NCBI RefSeq assembly: GCF_027497175.1
Contig: NZ_CP114901.1
Span: 4,216,001 to 4,280,000, forward strand
Length of the DNA: 64,000 bases
Direction of reading: 5' to 3'
Source of the DNA: Verrucosispora sp. WMMD573
GTDB lineage: Bacteria > Actinomycetota > Actinomycetes > Mycobacteriales > Micromonosporaceae
The notes beneath the pieces were generated by a model, which was not told the origin of the DNA, made no database searches, and saw only the letters and a program-made list of their open reading frames with translations. The position numbers and the translations under genes are program-made. Positions 55,077-63,560 of the stretch are shown here, piece by piece. Within the stretch, counting starts at the first letter, position 1. The number at the start of each line of letters is the position of its first letter.

Positions 55077-56801
55077 ATGACCGAGTTCACCGTCTGGGCA
55101 CCCGAGGCGGAACGGGTACGGCTGCACCTGCCCGGTGCCACCGACCACGAGATGCGGGCCGGCCGGGACGGCTGGTGGCGGGTCGACGTACCCGACGCCG
55201 GCACCGACTACGCGTTCCTGCTCGACGACGACGACCAGCCGCTGCCCGACCCCCGGTCGGCGTGGCAGCCGTCCGGCGTGCACGGGCCCAGCCGGATCTA
55301 CGACCACGCGGCGTTCGGATGGACCGACGACGGTTGGACCGGCCGGCAGCTGCCCGGCAGCATCCTGTACGAACTGCACGTCGGCACCTTCACCCCGGAG
55401 GGCACCTTCGACGCCGCCATCGGCAAACTCGACCACCTGGTCGACCTGGGCGTGGACCTGATCGAGCTGCTGCCGGTGAACGCCTTCAACGGGGAACACA
55501 ACTGGGGTTACGACGGCGTCTGCTGGTACGCCCCGCACGAACCCTACGGCGGACCGGACGGCCTGAAACGTTTCGTGGACGCCGCCCACGCCAAGGGGTT
55601 GGGGGTGATCCTCGACGTCGTCTACAACCATTTCGGGCCCTCCGGGGCCTACGCGCCGAAGTTCGCGCCCTATGTGGGGGAGCGGCACACCCCCTGGGGG
55701 CAGGCCGTCAATTTGGACGGGCCGCACTCCGACGGGGTACGCCGCTTCATCATCGACAGCGTGCTCATGTGGCTGCGCGACTACCACGTCGACGGGCTGC
55801 GCCTGGACGCCGTGCACGCCATGCCCGACACCCGCGCCGTGCACCTTCTCGAAGAGATCGCCGTCGAGGTCGAGTCGCTCTCGACGCATCTGGGCCGCCC
55901 GCTGTCCCTGATCGCCGAGTCCGACCTCAACGACCCCCGACTCATCACCCCCCGGGAGGCCGGCGGCCACGGCCTGCACGCCCAGTGGAACGACGACGCC
56001 CACCATGCCCTGCACACCCTGCTCACCGGGGAACGGCAGGGCTACTACGGTGACTTCGGCACCATGGAGTGCCTGGTGGAGGTGCTCACCGGCGGCTTCT
56101 TCCACACCGGCACCTGGTCCAGCTTCCGCAGCCGCCAACACGGCCGCCCGGTCGACCAGCGCACGCCCGGCCACCGCTTCGTCGCCTACCTCCAGAACCA
56201 CGACCAGATCGGCAACCGTGCGGTCGGTGACCGCCTCTCCGCTTCACTGTCACCCGCGCTGTCGCGGGTGGGAGCGGTGCTGCTGCTGACGGCACCGTTC
56301 ACGCCGATGCTGTTCATGGGCGAGGAGTGGGCCGCCTCGACGCCCTGGCAGTACTTCACGTCCCACCCGGAGCCGGAGTTGGCCACCGCCGTGGTCACCG
56401 GCCGTCGCAGCGAGTTCGCCGCGCACGGCTGGCCACCCGGCGACGTGCCGGACCCGCAGGACCCGCAGACGTTCCTGCGCTCCCGGCTCGACTGGGCCGA
56501 ACTGGACAAACCCGAACACCGCGAGATGTACGACTTCTACCGCCGCCTGATCGCGTTGCGCAAGTCCCGCCCGGACCTGTCGGATCCGCACCTGTTCGCG
56601 GTCGACGTACGCCACGGTGACCAGTTCCTGGTGATGCGTCGAGGTGGCTGCCTGGTCGCGGCGAACCTGGCCGGCAAACCGCAACGGGTCACCCTGCCCG
56701 GGGTTGCCCGCCGAGTCCTGCTGGCCACCGGCGACGGCGTCACCGTGCAACGCGACCGCATCGAACTACCGGCGGAAACAGCAGCCATCGTGGCCTTGTG
56801 A
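55077..56801 (+). CDS. treZ: Malto-oligosyltrehalose trehalohydrolase
   Basis: A 574-residue GH13 enzyme that releases trehalose from the TreY product. It has an N-terminal beta domain (FTVWAPEAERVRL) and GLRLDAVHAM (nucleophile), LIAESDLNDPRL (acid) and YLQNHDQIGNRAVGDR. The ATG at 55077 has GGGAGG upstream. It closes the treX-treY-treZ operon. Confidence 0.96.
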   Translation: MTEFTVWAPEAERVRLHLPGATDHEMRAGRDGWWRVDVPDAGTDYAFLLDDDDQPLPDPRSAWQPSGVHGPSRIYDHAAFGWTDDGWTGRQLPGSILYELHVGTFTPEGTFDAAIGKLDHLVDLGVDLIELLPVNAFNGEHNWGYDGVCWYAPHEPYGGPDGLKRFVDAAHAKGLGVILDVVYNHFGPSGAYAPKFAPYVGERHTPWGQAVNLDGPHSDGVRRFIIDSVLMWLRDYHVDGLRLDAVHAMPDTRAVHLLEEIAVEVESLSTHLGRPLSLIAESDLNDPRLITPREAGGHGLHAQWNDDAHHALHTLLTGERQGYYGDFGTMECLVEVLTGGFFHTGTWSSFRSRQHGRPVDQRTPGHRFVAYLQNHDQIGNRAVGDRLSASLSPALSRVGAVLLLTAPFTPMLFMGEEWAASTPWQYFTSHPEPELATAVVTGRRSEFAAHGWPPGDVPDPQDPQTFLRSRLDWAELDKPEHREMYDFYRRLIALRKSRPDLSDPHLFAVDVRHGDQFLVMRRGGCLVAANLAGKPQRVTLPGVARRVLLATGDGVTVQRDRIELPAETAAIVAL

Positions 56802-57011
56802 CTAAAGATCAAGGCGAGACCTTCCGGGCGTTGTCTACCTGTGCCCGACTGCCGCCGTCACTACGCACCAACAATTGCGCATGTCGATAATCTTGCTGAC
56901 GGCGGTCAAGTGAATACCCTGTCGAATATTTTGACACTTGTCTTCGGTCTCCCGGGGATTGCGGTGACGTGCCAGATGTGTGATAGCGACTCGCAATAGC
57001 CATCATGTTGT
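56802..57011. other. AT-richer junction between treZ and a pseudogene
   Basis: 210 bp of noticeably lower GC, with TCGAATATTTTGACACTTG and other AT-rich stretches. It marks the border of the decayed region. No gene recognised. Confidence 0.4.
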
Positions 57012-57945
57012 TTGCCGACGCCGTCGGCCGGTGTCGACGTACCCGACGGGCTTGATGGGGTACGGGCGGCGCTTGCCCCGGTACGGGGTGTGCCAGGCGG
57101 TGTCTCCGGGGTCGGCGGGGGTGCTGCGTCGGCAGGTGGGGCACGCTTGGTTGAGCTTTCAGCATGGGCGGTATGCGCAGGTGGTGCGGGCACTGCCCGG
57201 GTTGCTGGATGCCGTGCGGATGTCATCCGCGATGGAGCACGAGGAGTTGCCGGTGCAGGCGTACCGGATCGCCTCGGCGGTGCTGGTGAAACTGTGGGGA
57301 GGCCGACCTTGGGTGGTTGGCCGCCGATCGGGCGGTGGCGGCGACGGGCGGGGACGCGGTGTTGACGGGTACGGCGGCCATCTCGATCGGGCAGGCGTTG
57401 CGGCTCGCCGGCCGGGAACGGTTGGCGCTGGCGGCCACCGTCGCCGCCGCGCAGCGACTGACCACACCTCGGCCGTCCGCAGGCGGGACAGCGCCCCCGA
57501 GTCGGCGGGCGCAGGAGTTGGCGGTGGGTGGGACGCTGCTGCTCCAAGCCGCCCTCGCCGCCGCGAGCTGCGGCGATCCTGGGCAGGCCGAGGCGCTGCT
57601 CGGCCGGGCCGCCGACCTCGCGGACCAGTTCGAGGTCGCAGAAGACCCGCAGCGTACGAGTTTCGGGGCGGTCGCCGTCGAGTTCACACGGGTGGTGGTG
57701 GCCGTCGAGCGGGGCGACCTGGGCGAGGCGCTCGGTCGACACGAGCTGGTGTCCGGCGAGACGGGTGGCGGCAGTTGCCCGCCGAGTATCGGGGTGCCTA
57801 CCTGGTGGACGCCGCGCGGGCGTACCTGCTGGGCGGTGACCTGGCCGGTGCGGGACGGATGCTGGTGGCGGCCGATGGTGTCGCACCGGCCGAGGTCCGG
57901 GCGCGGCCGTCGACACGTACCCTCCTGGCGGACGGCCTGATTGTG
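57012..57945 (+). pseudogene. XRE-type regulator pseudogene (C-terminal TPR part, three frameshifts)
   Basis: The DNA reads as the helical C-terminal domain of an actinobacterial XRE regulator, spread over frames. Landmarks are VGHAWLSFQHGRYAQVVRAL, TAAISIGQALRLAGRERLAL, RRAQELAVGGTLLLQAALAA and LPAEYRGAYLVDAARAYLLG. Continuity requires removing a C near 57080, removing a T near 57295 and adding a base near 57751. The N-terminal HTH is missing and the C-terminus is cut near 57933. Frameshifts may be real decay or sequencing errors. Confidence 0.75.
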
Positions 57946-58005
57946 GCAGTGTGGGTAGCGTCGGGTCGGCGTGTCGAGTGCCTACACTGCCACGAATTCC
58001 ACACG

Positions 58006-59118
58006 TCAGCGGCCGGCGCGTTTCCAGGCGCGGTAGAACTCCTTGTAGAGGAAGCGCTGCACCGGGGTGCCGGTGGCGGAGACCTGTTTGCCGAGCGCCC
58101 GTGCGCCGATCCATATGCCGGCGACCTTGGGCACGCCGGGCACCGACTCGGTCACCGATGCCACCCCGTTGACCAGCTCCTGCTCGACCGGTGATAGCGC
58201 CACCCGGCGTAGACCGAGCCGTTCCGCCTGCCAGAGGCGGCCGCCCAATAGCGGAAGTTCGAGTTCGAGAAGTTGTACGCGGTGCGTGTCGCTGTCGTCC
58301 GCAGCCGTCACGAGCGACTGATGGATTCCCCGGATGGCCCTGATGACGTCGAGCACCACCGTTTCCGTCGCACCCTCGGTGGAGAGGTCGAAGGTCAGCA
58401 GGAAGTCGCGCCGGACGGGATGGGCCTGATAGGACAGGCTGGTGCCGTCCGCGCGCGCCTGATACTTCAACCCACGTGCCAGGGTCGCCGCGACGTAGAC
58501 CTCCTCGCCGGGCGGTGCCATCAGCCGTAGCGGGCCACGTAGCACGATCGAGGCCGCTCGTGCCCAGGTGCCGAACGGGTCGTCCTCGACCCCGTCGGAG
58601 GTGTTGATGCGATCCGTGTGATGACCGGCGACCCGCACGTTCGCCGCCTGGAAGGCGCACCAGCCGTGAATCCGCTTCGACAGCGAGTTCCGCGCATCGG
58701 GCAGGGCATCGTCGCAGGCGACAGCCTGCCCGATGAACTGACCGAGGACCTGGTTGCCGCGCCAGCTCTGCAACTCGTGCAGCGCCGCTTCCTCGGCCTC
58801 GCGTACCCGACCGGTTTCGTCATCGGTCAGTTGCAGAGGATGCAGCAGTCCCGCGCCGGCCAGCGCCCGGAGGAGATAGGGCCTGGCCCCGAAGTCGACG
58901 GCCCTGGGGCGGGCGAGTACCGGATGGGCCACCCACACCCGTTCCATGAAGATCAGCGATTGGATCAGTTCGACAAACGCTTGTCGGGCGAACGGGTCGT
59001 CGGGCCGAGTTCCGCGGTTCTGCGCAACGACGAATTCCTCCGCGCTGATGATCGACGTGACGTCTACGAGGACTTCGGTGTTTCGGTGGGGGAGTCCCGG
59101 GCTAGCTCCACGAACCAC
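58006..59118 (-). CDS. Hypothetical protein of unknown family
   Basis: A 370-residue protein with good coding character. It starts at GTG 59118 with GGAGG 9 nt upstream (the frame also reads on to 59301 inside the insertion element). It contains helical segments (VELIQSLIFMERVWV, ALHELQSWRG) and a beta-rich middle (LMAPPGEEVYVAATLA). No domain recognised. Its start lies within the 3' end of the interrupted phosphatase gene, so the two were probably one operon. Confidence 0.6.
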   Translation of the reverse strand: MVRGASPGLPHRNTEVLVDVTSIISAEEFVVAQNRGTRPDDPFARQAFVELIQSLIFMERVWVAHPVLARPRAVDFGARPYLLRALAGAGLLHPLQLTDDETGRVREAEEAALHELQSWRGNQVLGQFIGQAVACDDALPDARNSLSKRIHGWCAFQAANVRVAGHHTDRINTSDGVEDDPFGTWARAASIVLRGPLRLMAPPGEEVYVAATLARGLKYQARADGTSLSYQAHPVRRDFLLTFDLSTEGATETVVLDVIRAIRGIHQSLVTAADDSDTHRVQLLELELPLLGGRLWQAERLGLRRVALSPVEQELVNGVASVTESVPGVPKVAGIWIGARALGKQVSATGTPVQRFLYKEFYRAWKRAGR

Positions 59119-59231
59119 TTGACGGCCTCCGGGCGACCCATCACGGTGCTGGCGAAAGTCGGCTCTGGCTGGGCGAGCGTTTCCATGGGCACCGGCAAAT
59201 GCCGTTTCCCATTCACGTCTGTGGACATTAG
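59064..59231 (-). pseudogene. 3' fragment of an IS-interrupted inositol-monophosphatase-family gene
   Basis: Reading from the insertion site, 54 codons begin MSTDVNGKRHLPVPME and end DSPTETPKSS. They continue in frame the 5' part that ends ...GEIVGL at 60554, once one copy of the TTAG duplication is removed. The apparent ATG and ribosome-binding site are created by the insertion junction. It is the C-terminal end of the phosphatase. Confidence 0.82.
59228..59231. repeat. Target-site duplication, left copy (TTAG)
   Basis: Identical to 60550-60553 across the IS; abuts the left inverted repeat. Confidence 0.85.
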
Positions 59232-60549
59232 TACTCCAGCCGGGGATGTTGACCTCGGCTGAGCTGCGGGCCAGTACCGATGCGGAGACGAAGGCAGCCA
59301 CCGTCGATCATGGACGGTTGTGTGGACTGACCATGACGCAGCGGTGGCTGCCGGATACAGGGTAGACGCCCAACGGTGGCGGGTGTTGTTCGACGACCTG
59401 ATGTTGACGGTCGGGCAGCGTTTCCGCAGGCCGGAGCCGCGTCGGCGAGTGCGGGACTTCGTGCGGGGTCTGTTGGCGCCGCTGCCGCGGAAGAACTGCT
59501 GGACGATCGCCGAGCATGCCGGAGACGCGAACCCGGACGGGATGCAGGACCTGCTGACCCGGGTGACGTGGGACGACGGCGCGGTTCGTGCCGATGTCCG
59601 CGCGTTCGTCGGCGAGCATCTCTGTCAGCTCGCCGTGCACCTCGTCTACGCCACCGAGGGTGGTCACGCGATGCTCGACGCGGCCCTCTACCTGCCCAAG
59701 TCGTGGTGCGACGACCCCGAACGCCGGGCTGAGGCCGGCGTTCCCGAACGGGTGCGGTTCGCCACGAAGCCGCAGCTGGCGTCCCGGATGATCGACGAGG
59801 CGGTCGCCGCCGAGCTGCCGTGTCGGTGGGTGGCCGGCGACGAGGCCTACGGCAACGACCCTCGCCTGGCCGCCCGACTGCGTCACCTCAGACTCGGTTA
59901 CGTCCTGGCCGTGGCCTGCTCGCATCAGGTCACCACCGGCTCGGGCGTCTACCGCGTCGACGCGCTCGCCGCCGGTCTTCCCGCCACCGCCTGGCAGCGA
60001 AGGTCCGCCGGTCGAGGCGCAAAAGGCTATCGCTATTACGACTGGTCCTTCACCGCCCTGCCGCAGTCCATCGACGCCCACGGCGGGCACCACTGGCTAC
60101 TGATCCGCCGCAACCGCCGCACCGGTGAACTGGCCTTCTACCGCTGCTGGTCACCCGAGGTCGTCCCGCTACGCACCCTCGTCCTGGTGGCCGGGCGCCG
60201 CTGGAAGATCGAAGAGTCGTTCCAAGCCGCGAAGACCGGCCTCGGCCTGGACCAGCACCAACACCGCCTCTGGACCTCCTGGCACCGCTGGACCACCCTG
60301 ACGATCCTCGCCCACGCGTTCCTGGCCACCGCGACCGCCGGCCACCGCCACCAGCCGACCGGGCTGATCCCGATGACCGTCAACGAGCTACGCCACCTGT
60401 TCAACATCCTGATCATCGAACCCACCCGACGCCACACCGACCCGCTGCTCTGGTCGATCCGCCGACGGCGCCACCAAGCGCGAGCCATGACCAGCCACTA
60501 CGCCCGACAAGCCCTCATCGAGCCGTGATCACAATCCCCGGCTGGAGTA
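59232..60549 (+). mobile_element. IS701-family insertion sequence
   Basis: 1318 bp bounded by 16-bp perfect terminal inverted repeats: TACTCCAGCCGGGGAT (59232-59247) and its reverse complement (60534-60549). It is flanked by a 4-bp target duplication TTAG (59228-59231 and 60550-60553), which is the YTAR-type duplication of IS701 elements. It carries one transposase gene and inserts into a phosphatase gene in antisense orientation. Confidence 0.9.
59320..60528 (+). CDS. IS701-type transposase, probably inactive
   Basis: A 402-residue DDE transposase. YATEGGHAMLDAALYLPKSW and WVAGDEAYGNDPRLA (second catalytic Asp) are present, and RRWKIEESFQAAKTGLGLD holds the Glu region. The segment that usually carries the first Asp (VVDETG-x-x-KKG and the following 30 residues) is absent: the protein jumps from AFVGEHL to CQLAVHLVYA. 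An in-frame deletion of about 35 codons is inferred. GTG 59320 is a permissive start. Confidence 0.82.
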   Translation: MWTDHDAAVAAGYRVDAQRWRVLFDDLMLTVGQRFRRPEPRRRVRDFVRGLLAPLPRKNCWTIAEHAGDANPDGMQDLLTRVTWDDGAVRADVRAFVGEHLCQLAVHLVYATEGGHAMLDAALYLPKSWCDDPERRAEAGVPERVRFATKPQLASRMIDEAVAAELPCRWVAGDEAYGNDPRLAARLRHLRLGYVLAVACSHQVTTGSGVYRVDALAAGLPATAWQRRSAGRGAKGYRYYDWSFTALPQSIDAHGGHHWLLIRRNRRTGELAFYRCWSPEVVPLRTLVLVAGRRWKIEESFQAAKTGLGLDQHQHRLWTSWHRWTTLTILAHAFLATATAGHRHQPTGLIPMTVNELRHLFNILIIEPTRRHTDPLLWSIRRRRHQARAMTSHYARQALIEP

Positions 60550-61264
60550 TTAGACCGACGATCTCACCGAGGCACAAGCCCGCCAAGCCGTCCCAGACCT
60601 TCTGCCGAGGGCGGTAGAAGAGATCGAAACGAGGTGCGTCCGTCGCGAAGGCGGTGATGTCCAGAGCGGTACGCAGCATGTCGAGGGTCTGTGACGTGGT
60701 ACGCGTCTTCAGGGCGTAGCCCGCCTCGGCCATCCCGGTCTCGTGCGGCGGGGCTTCCGATCGGGCGCTGCGGGTCAGGGATGCGACACGAACCGGTGCG
60801 CGGTGGTACGTCGCAGGTCTGCCGTTGACTGTGATCGTCCGGTCGGCCCGGCTGGCGACCACCACGACCGGGCTGCCGCCGTCGCCCAGTTCAGGCGCGA
60901 CGATGAGGGCGGCCACCGGCTCGCGTCGTTCCAGTAGGCAGACCACCGAGCAGAACTCGGTGCTGCGCGGATTGACGAACTCGGCCGTGCCGTCGATCGG
61001 GTCGATCACCCAGATCCGTTCGGGCTCCTCGTCGTGACCGGGCCGCCAGGAGCCACTGCCCGACTCCTCGGCCAGCACGCGAGCATCCGGGTCCACCGCC
61101 CGGATGTTGCTGATCACCATGTCCTCGACCGCGAGGTCGGCCTCGGTGAGCAGGGTGTGATCGACCTTCTCCCGCACGTCAAGCTCCGCTAGCCGGGATC
61201 GGTACGCGGCAAGGACGCCCGACAGTTCCGTCGTCAGGTCGGACCACAAAGGGTCAAGATTCAT
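60515..61264 (-). pseudogene. Inositol-monophosphatase-family gene, 5' part interrupted by IS701
   Basis: The frame encodes the active site of the IMPase family: VLAEESGSG, WVIDPIDGTAEFVN (metal ligands) and VWDGLAGLCLGE (third Asp). It runs into the insertion at GEIVGL and ends with IS-derived residues ILQPGIVITAR. The true C-terminal end is the fragment at 59064-59231. Likely substrates are inositol phosphates, histidinol phosphate or PAP-type nucleotides. ATG 61264 has GAGGAG upstream. Residual activity cannot be excluded. Confidence 0.85.
60550..60553. repeat. Target-site duplication, right copy (TTAG)
   Basis: Identical to 59228-59231; abuts the right inverted repeat. Confidence 0.85.
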
Positions 61265-61697
61265 CGACTCGGCACTCCTCGCGACCGGTTCCGGCACCGC
61301 CCTCGATCGATGTGCCCATCATTCCACGCTGGTGTTCGTCGGCCGAGTCTGTCGGCTCGCCACGACCGCGTCGGCCGGCCCGGTCGTGATGCCCACGAGG
61401 TCTGCCGCAGCGGCAAGCGGCAAGCGCGTGATCGAGTCAGGGCGGGCGGGGTGGGGGACGGCAAACGATTGCAGGACGCTGGGCTCGGCTGGCAAGATGA
61501 CCGTCTATGTGGTGCCCGGGAGCGGCAGCGATGGTCACCCGAGCCGAGGGCAACGGCCGGGAGCGGAATTCCTGATCGACTTGTAGCTGGATACGACGAA
61601 TGGCGGCTGGTCCGCTGCCGCCACTCGGGCTGGCCCGCCGTGCCCAGCTGCGCGAGGTGCCGCCACTGCGACGCGGTGGCGGTAGAGAGGAAGCCCG
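61265..61697. other. Intergenic region of 433 bp
   Basis: No gene is recognised. A frame encoding a Cys-rich stretch (CRHSGWPAVPSCARCRHC) occurs on the plus strand near 61610-61690 but lacks a start with a ribosome-binding site. GH30 promoter elements should lie here. Confidence 0.4.
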
Positions 61698-63473
61698 ATG
61701 CGGCTTGCCCATCCTGACAACATCCCACCGTCCCGCCGCCGGGGAGCCGTCGCGATCACCGTGCTCGCGGCGGCAACTTCGCTGGTCACCGTGGCGGGAA
61801 TCCTGACCGCGCCACCGTCGCTGGCCGCGACACCCGACATCACCGTCAACACCTCGTCGAGCTATCAGACGATCGACGGGTTCGGCGCCGCGACTCCGAT
61901 CTTCGGGGGTTCCGGTGACCCGTGGACGACGAGCGAAACCCAGACCCTCGTCGGTACGGGGCCGGGACAGCTCGGCCTGTCGATCGTACGGACCGTGGTG
62001 TCGCCCGTGACGAGCGAATGGGGTCTGTACGCGGCCAGCCTGCAAACGGCGAAGTCCTACGGATCCGACGTCAAGATCCTCGCCTCGCCGTGGACGGCAC
62101 CGGCCCACTTCAAGACGAACAACAGCAGGGTCAACGGCGGCAAGCTGAGGACCGACTATTACGACGACTATGCGGAGCATCTGAACAGCTACGTGCAGTT
62201 CATGAAGGGTCGGGGTGTCACCGTCGACGTCACGTCGGTCCAGAACGAGCCGGACTGGCACCCCGACTACGACTCGATGGACTGGACCGGCGCCGAGATG
62301 CGGAACTTCGTCCGTGACCACGGTGCCAGGGTCAGGGACACCAGTCTGATGGTCGGTGAATCCCTGCGGTTCGCACGGCAGTACTCCGACCCCACCCTGC
62401 AGGATGCCGCCGCGCGCAACAACATCGGTTACGTCGGCGGCCACCTCTACGACGCCGAGAACAGCGGAAATCTTTCCCCGTACCCGCTCGCCGCCCAGTA
62501 CGGCAAGAACCAGTGGATGACCGAGTGGAATCTGCACGCGGCCGACGGCAGCGGTTCGACCATCTGGGGAGACCCGGGCAACACGGCGGTCTGGAACGAG
62601 ACCCTCGACGACATCATGCGGACGGTGCACCGGTCGATGGAGGCGAACTGGAGCGCCTACATCTGGTGGTACGGCCGCCGCTTCTACTCCTTCATCGGTG
62701 ACGGCGACGCGCAGTGGGGTACCACGAAGGGCGCCGTCCTCAGGCGCGGCCACGCCTTCTCCCAGTACGCCAAGTACGTCCGTCCCGGCGACCGCCGAGT
62801 GGGTGTGTCGAAGAGCTCGCGGGCTTCCGGGCTGGAGGTCACCGCCTACCGTGGCCGGGGCAAGGTGGTGCTGGTGCTGCTCAACCGGTCGAACAACGCG
62901 GTCAACGACGCCGTCGTCCAGGTGCCGCAGAACATCTCGGCGGCCGAATACACCGTCACCTCCCGAACCTCGGGCGCCCAGCCGCAGGCGGTGAACGTCA
63001 GCGGGGGCCAGGCGACGGTGAATGTCCCCGCCCGGAGCATCTCCACGATCGTCCTCACCGAGGGGTCCGCCTCACCGACACCGACGGTCACCCCGACGCC
63101 GACGCCAACGGTCAGCCCGACCCCGACCCCAACTCCGACTCCGACCACCGAACCGCCCACGGGGACGTGTCGGGTGACCAACGCGGTCAACGCGTGGAAC
63201 AACGGTCTGGTGGACAACATCACCATCACCAACACCGGCACGAGCCCCGTCAACGGCTGGTCGCTGCGATTCACCCTCGCTCCCGGGCAGACGATCACCT
63301 CCGGCTGGGGTGCCACCTACTCACCAACCAGCGGTCAGGTGACCGCGACGAACGTCAGCTACAACCCCTCCATACCGCCAGGAGCCTCCGTCACCATCGG
63401 CTTCCAGGCCACGCACAGCGGCAATGCCGCCCCACCCACCGGCTTCACCCTCAACGGCACCGCCTGCGGCTGA
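61698..63473 (+). CDS. Secreted GH30 glucuronoxylanase-type glycosidase with CBM2
   Basis: A 591-residue exported enzyme. A long signal peptide (about 1-44) precedes a GH30 barrel with its side beta domain (about 45-455). The acid/base Glu184 is in TSVQNEPDW and the nucleophile Glu276 in WMTEWNLHA. A Thr-Pro linker (about 458-490) joins a C-terminal CBM2 domain (about 491-591) with paired Cys and exposed Trp residues for cellulose binding. It should degrade xylan. ATG 61698 has GAGAGGAAG upstream. Confidence 0.92.
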   Translation: MRLAHPDNIPPSRRRGAVAITVLAAATSLVTVAGILTAPPSLAATPDITVNTSSSYQTIDGFGAATPIFGGSGDPWTTSETQTLVGTGPGQLGLSIVRTVVSPVTSEWGLYAASLQTAKSYGSDVKILASPWTAPAHFKTNNSRVNGGKLRTDYYDDYAEHLNSYVQFMKGRGVTVDVTSVQNEPDWHPDYDSMDWTGAEMRNFVRDHGARVRDTSLMVGESLRFARQYSDPTLQDAAARNNIGYVGGHLYDAENSGNLSPYPLAAQYGKNQWMTEWNLHAADGSGSTIWGDPGNTAVWNETLDDIMRTVHRSMEANWSAYIWWYGRRFYSFIGDGDAQWGTTKGAVLRRGHAFSQYAKYVRPGDRRVGVSKSSRASGLEVTAYRGRGKVVLVLLNRSNNAVNDAVVQVPQNISAAEYTVTSRTSGAQPQAVNVSGGQATVNVPARSISTIVLTEGSASPTPTVTPTPTPTVSPTPTPTPTPTTEPPTGTCRVTNAVNAWNNGLVDNITITNTGTSPVNGWSLRFTLAPGQTITSGWGATYSPTSGQVTATNVSYNPSIPPGASVTIGFQATHSGNAAPPTGFTLNGTACG

Positions 63474-63493
63474 GTAGCCCGTCCGCACCGGAA

Positions 63494-63527
63494 GCGGTGC
63501 ACGTCGGCCCCGCCTGGCGTGCACCGC
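63494..63527 (+). terminator. Hairpin terminator after the GH30 gene
   Basis: Perfect 10-bp arms GCGGTGCACG (63494-63503) and CGTGCACCGC (63518-63527). Confidence 0.55.
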
Positions 63528-63560
63528 CCCACGGTTGGTCGCCACGGGTGTCCAACCCCG

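Noticed and set aside
59064..59228. Apparent 54-codon gene with a good RBS
   Set aside because: RBS and ATG are produced by the IS junction; the sequence continues the interrupted phosphatase in frame.
61610..61717. Cys-rich stretch that could be a zinc ribbon
   Set aside because: No start codon with RBS, short, and the surrounding frame has no coding character.
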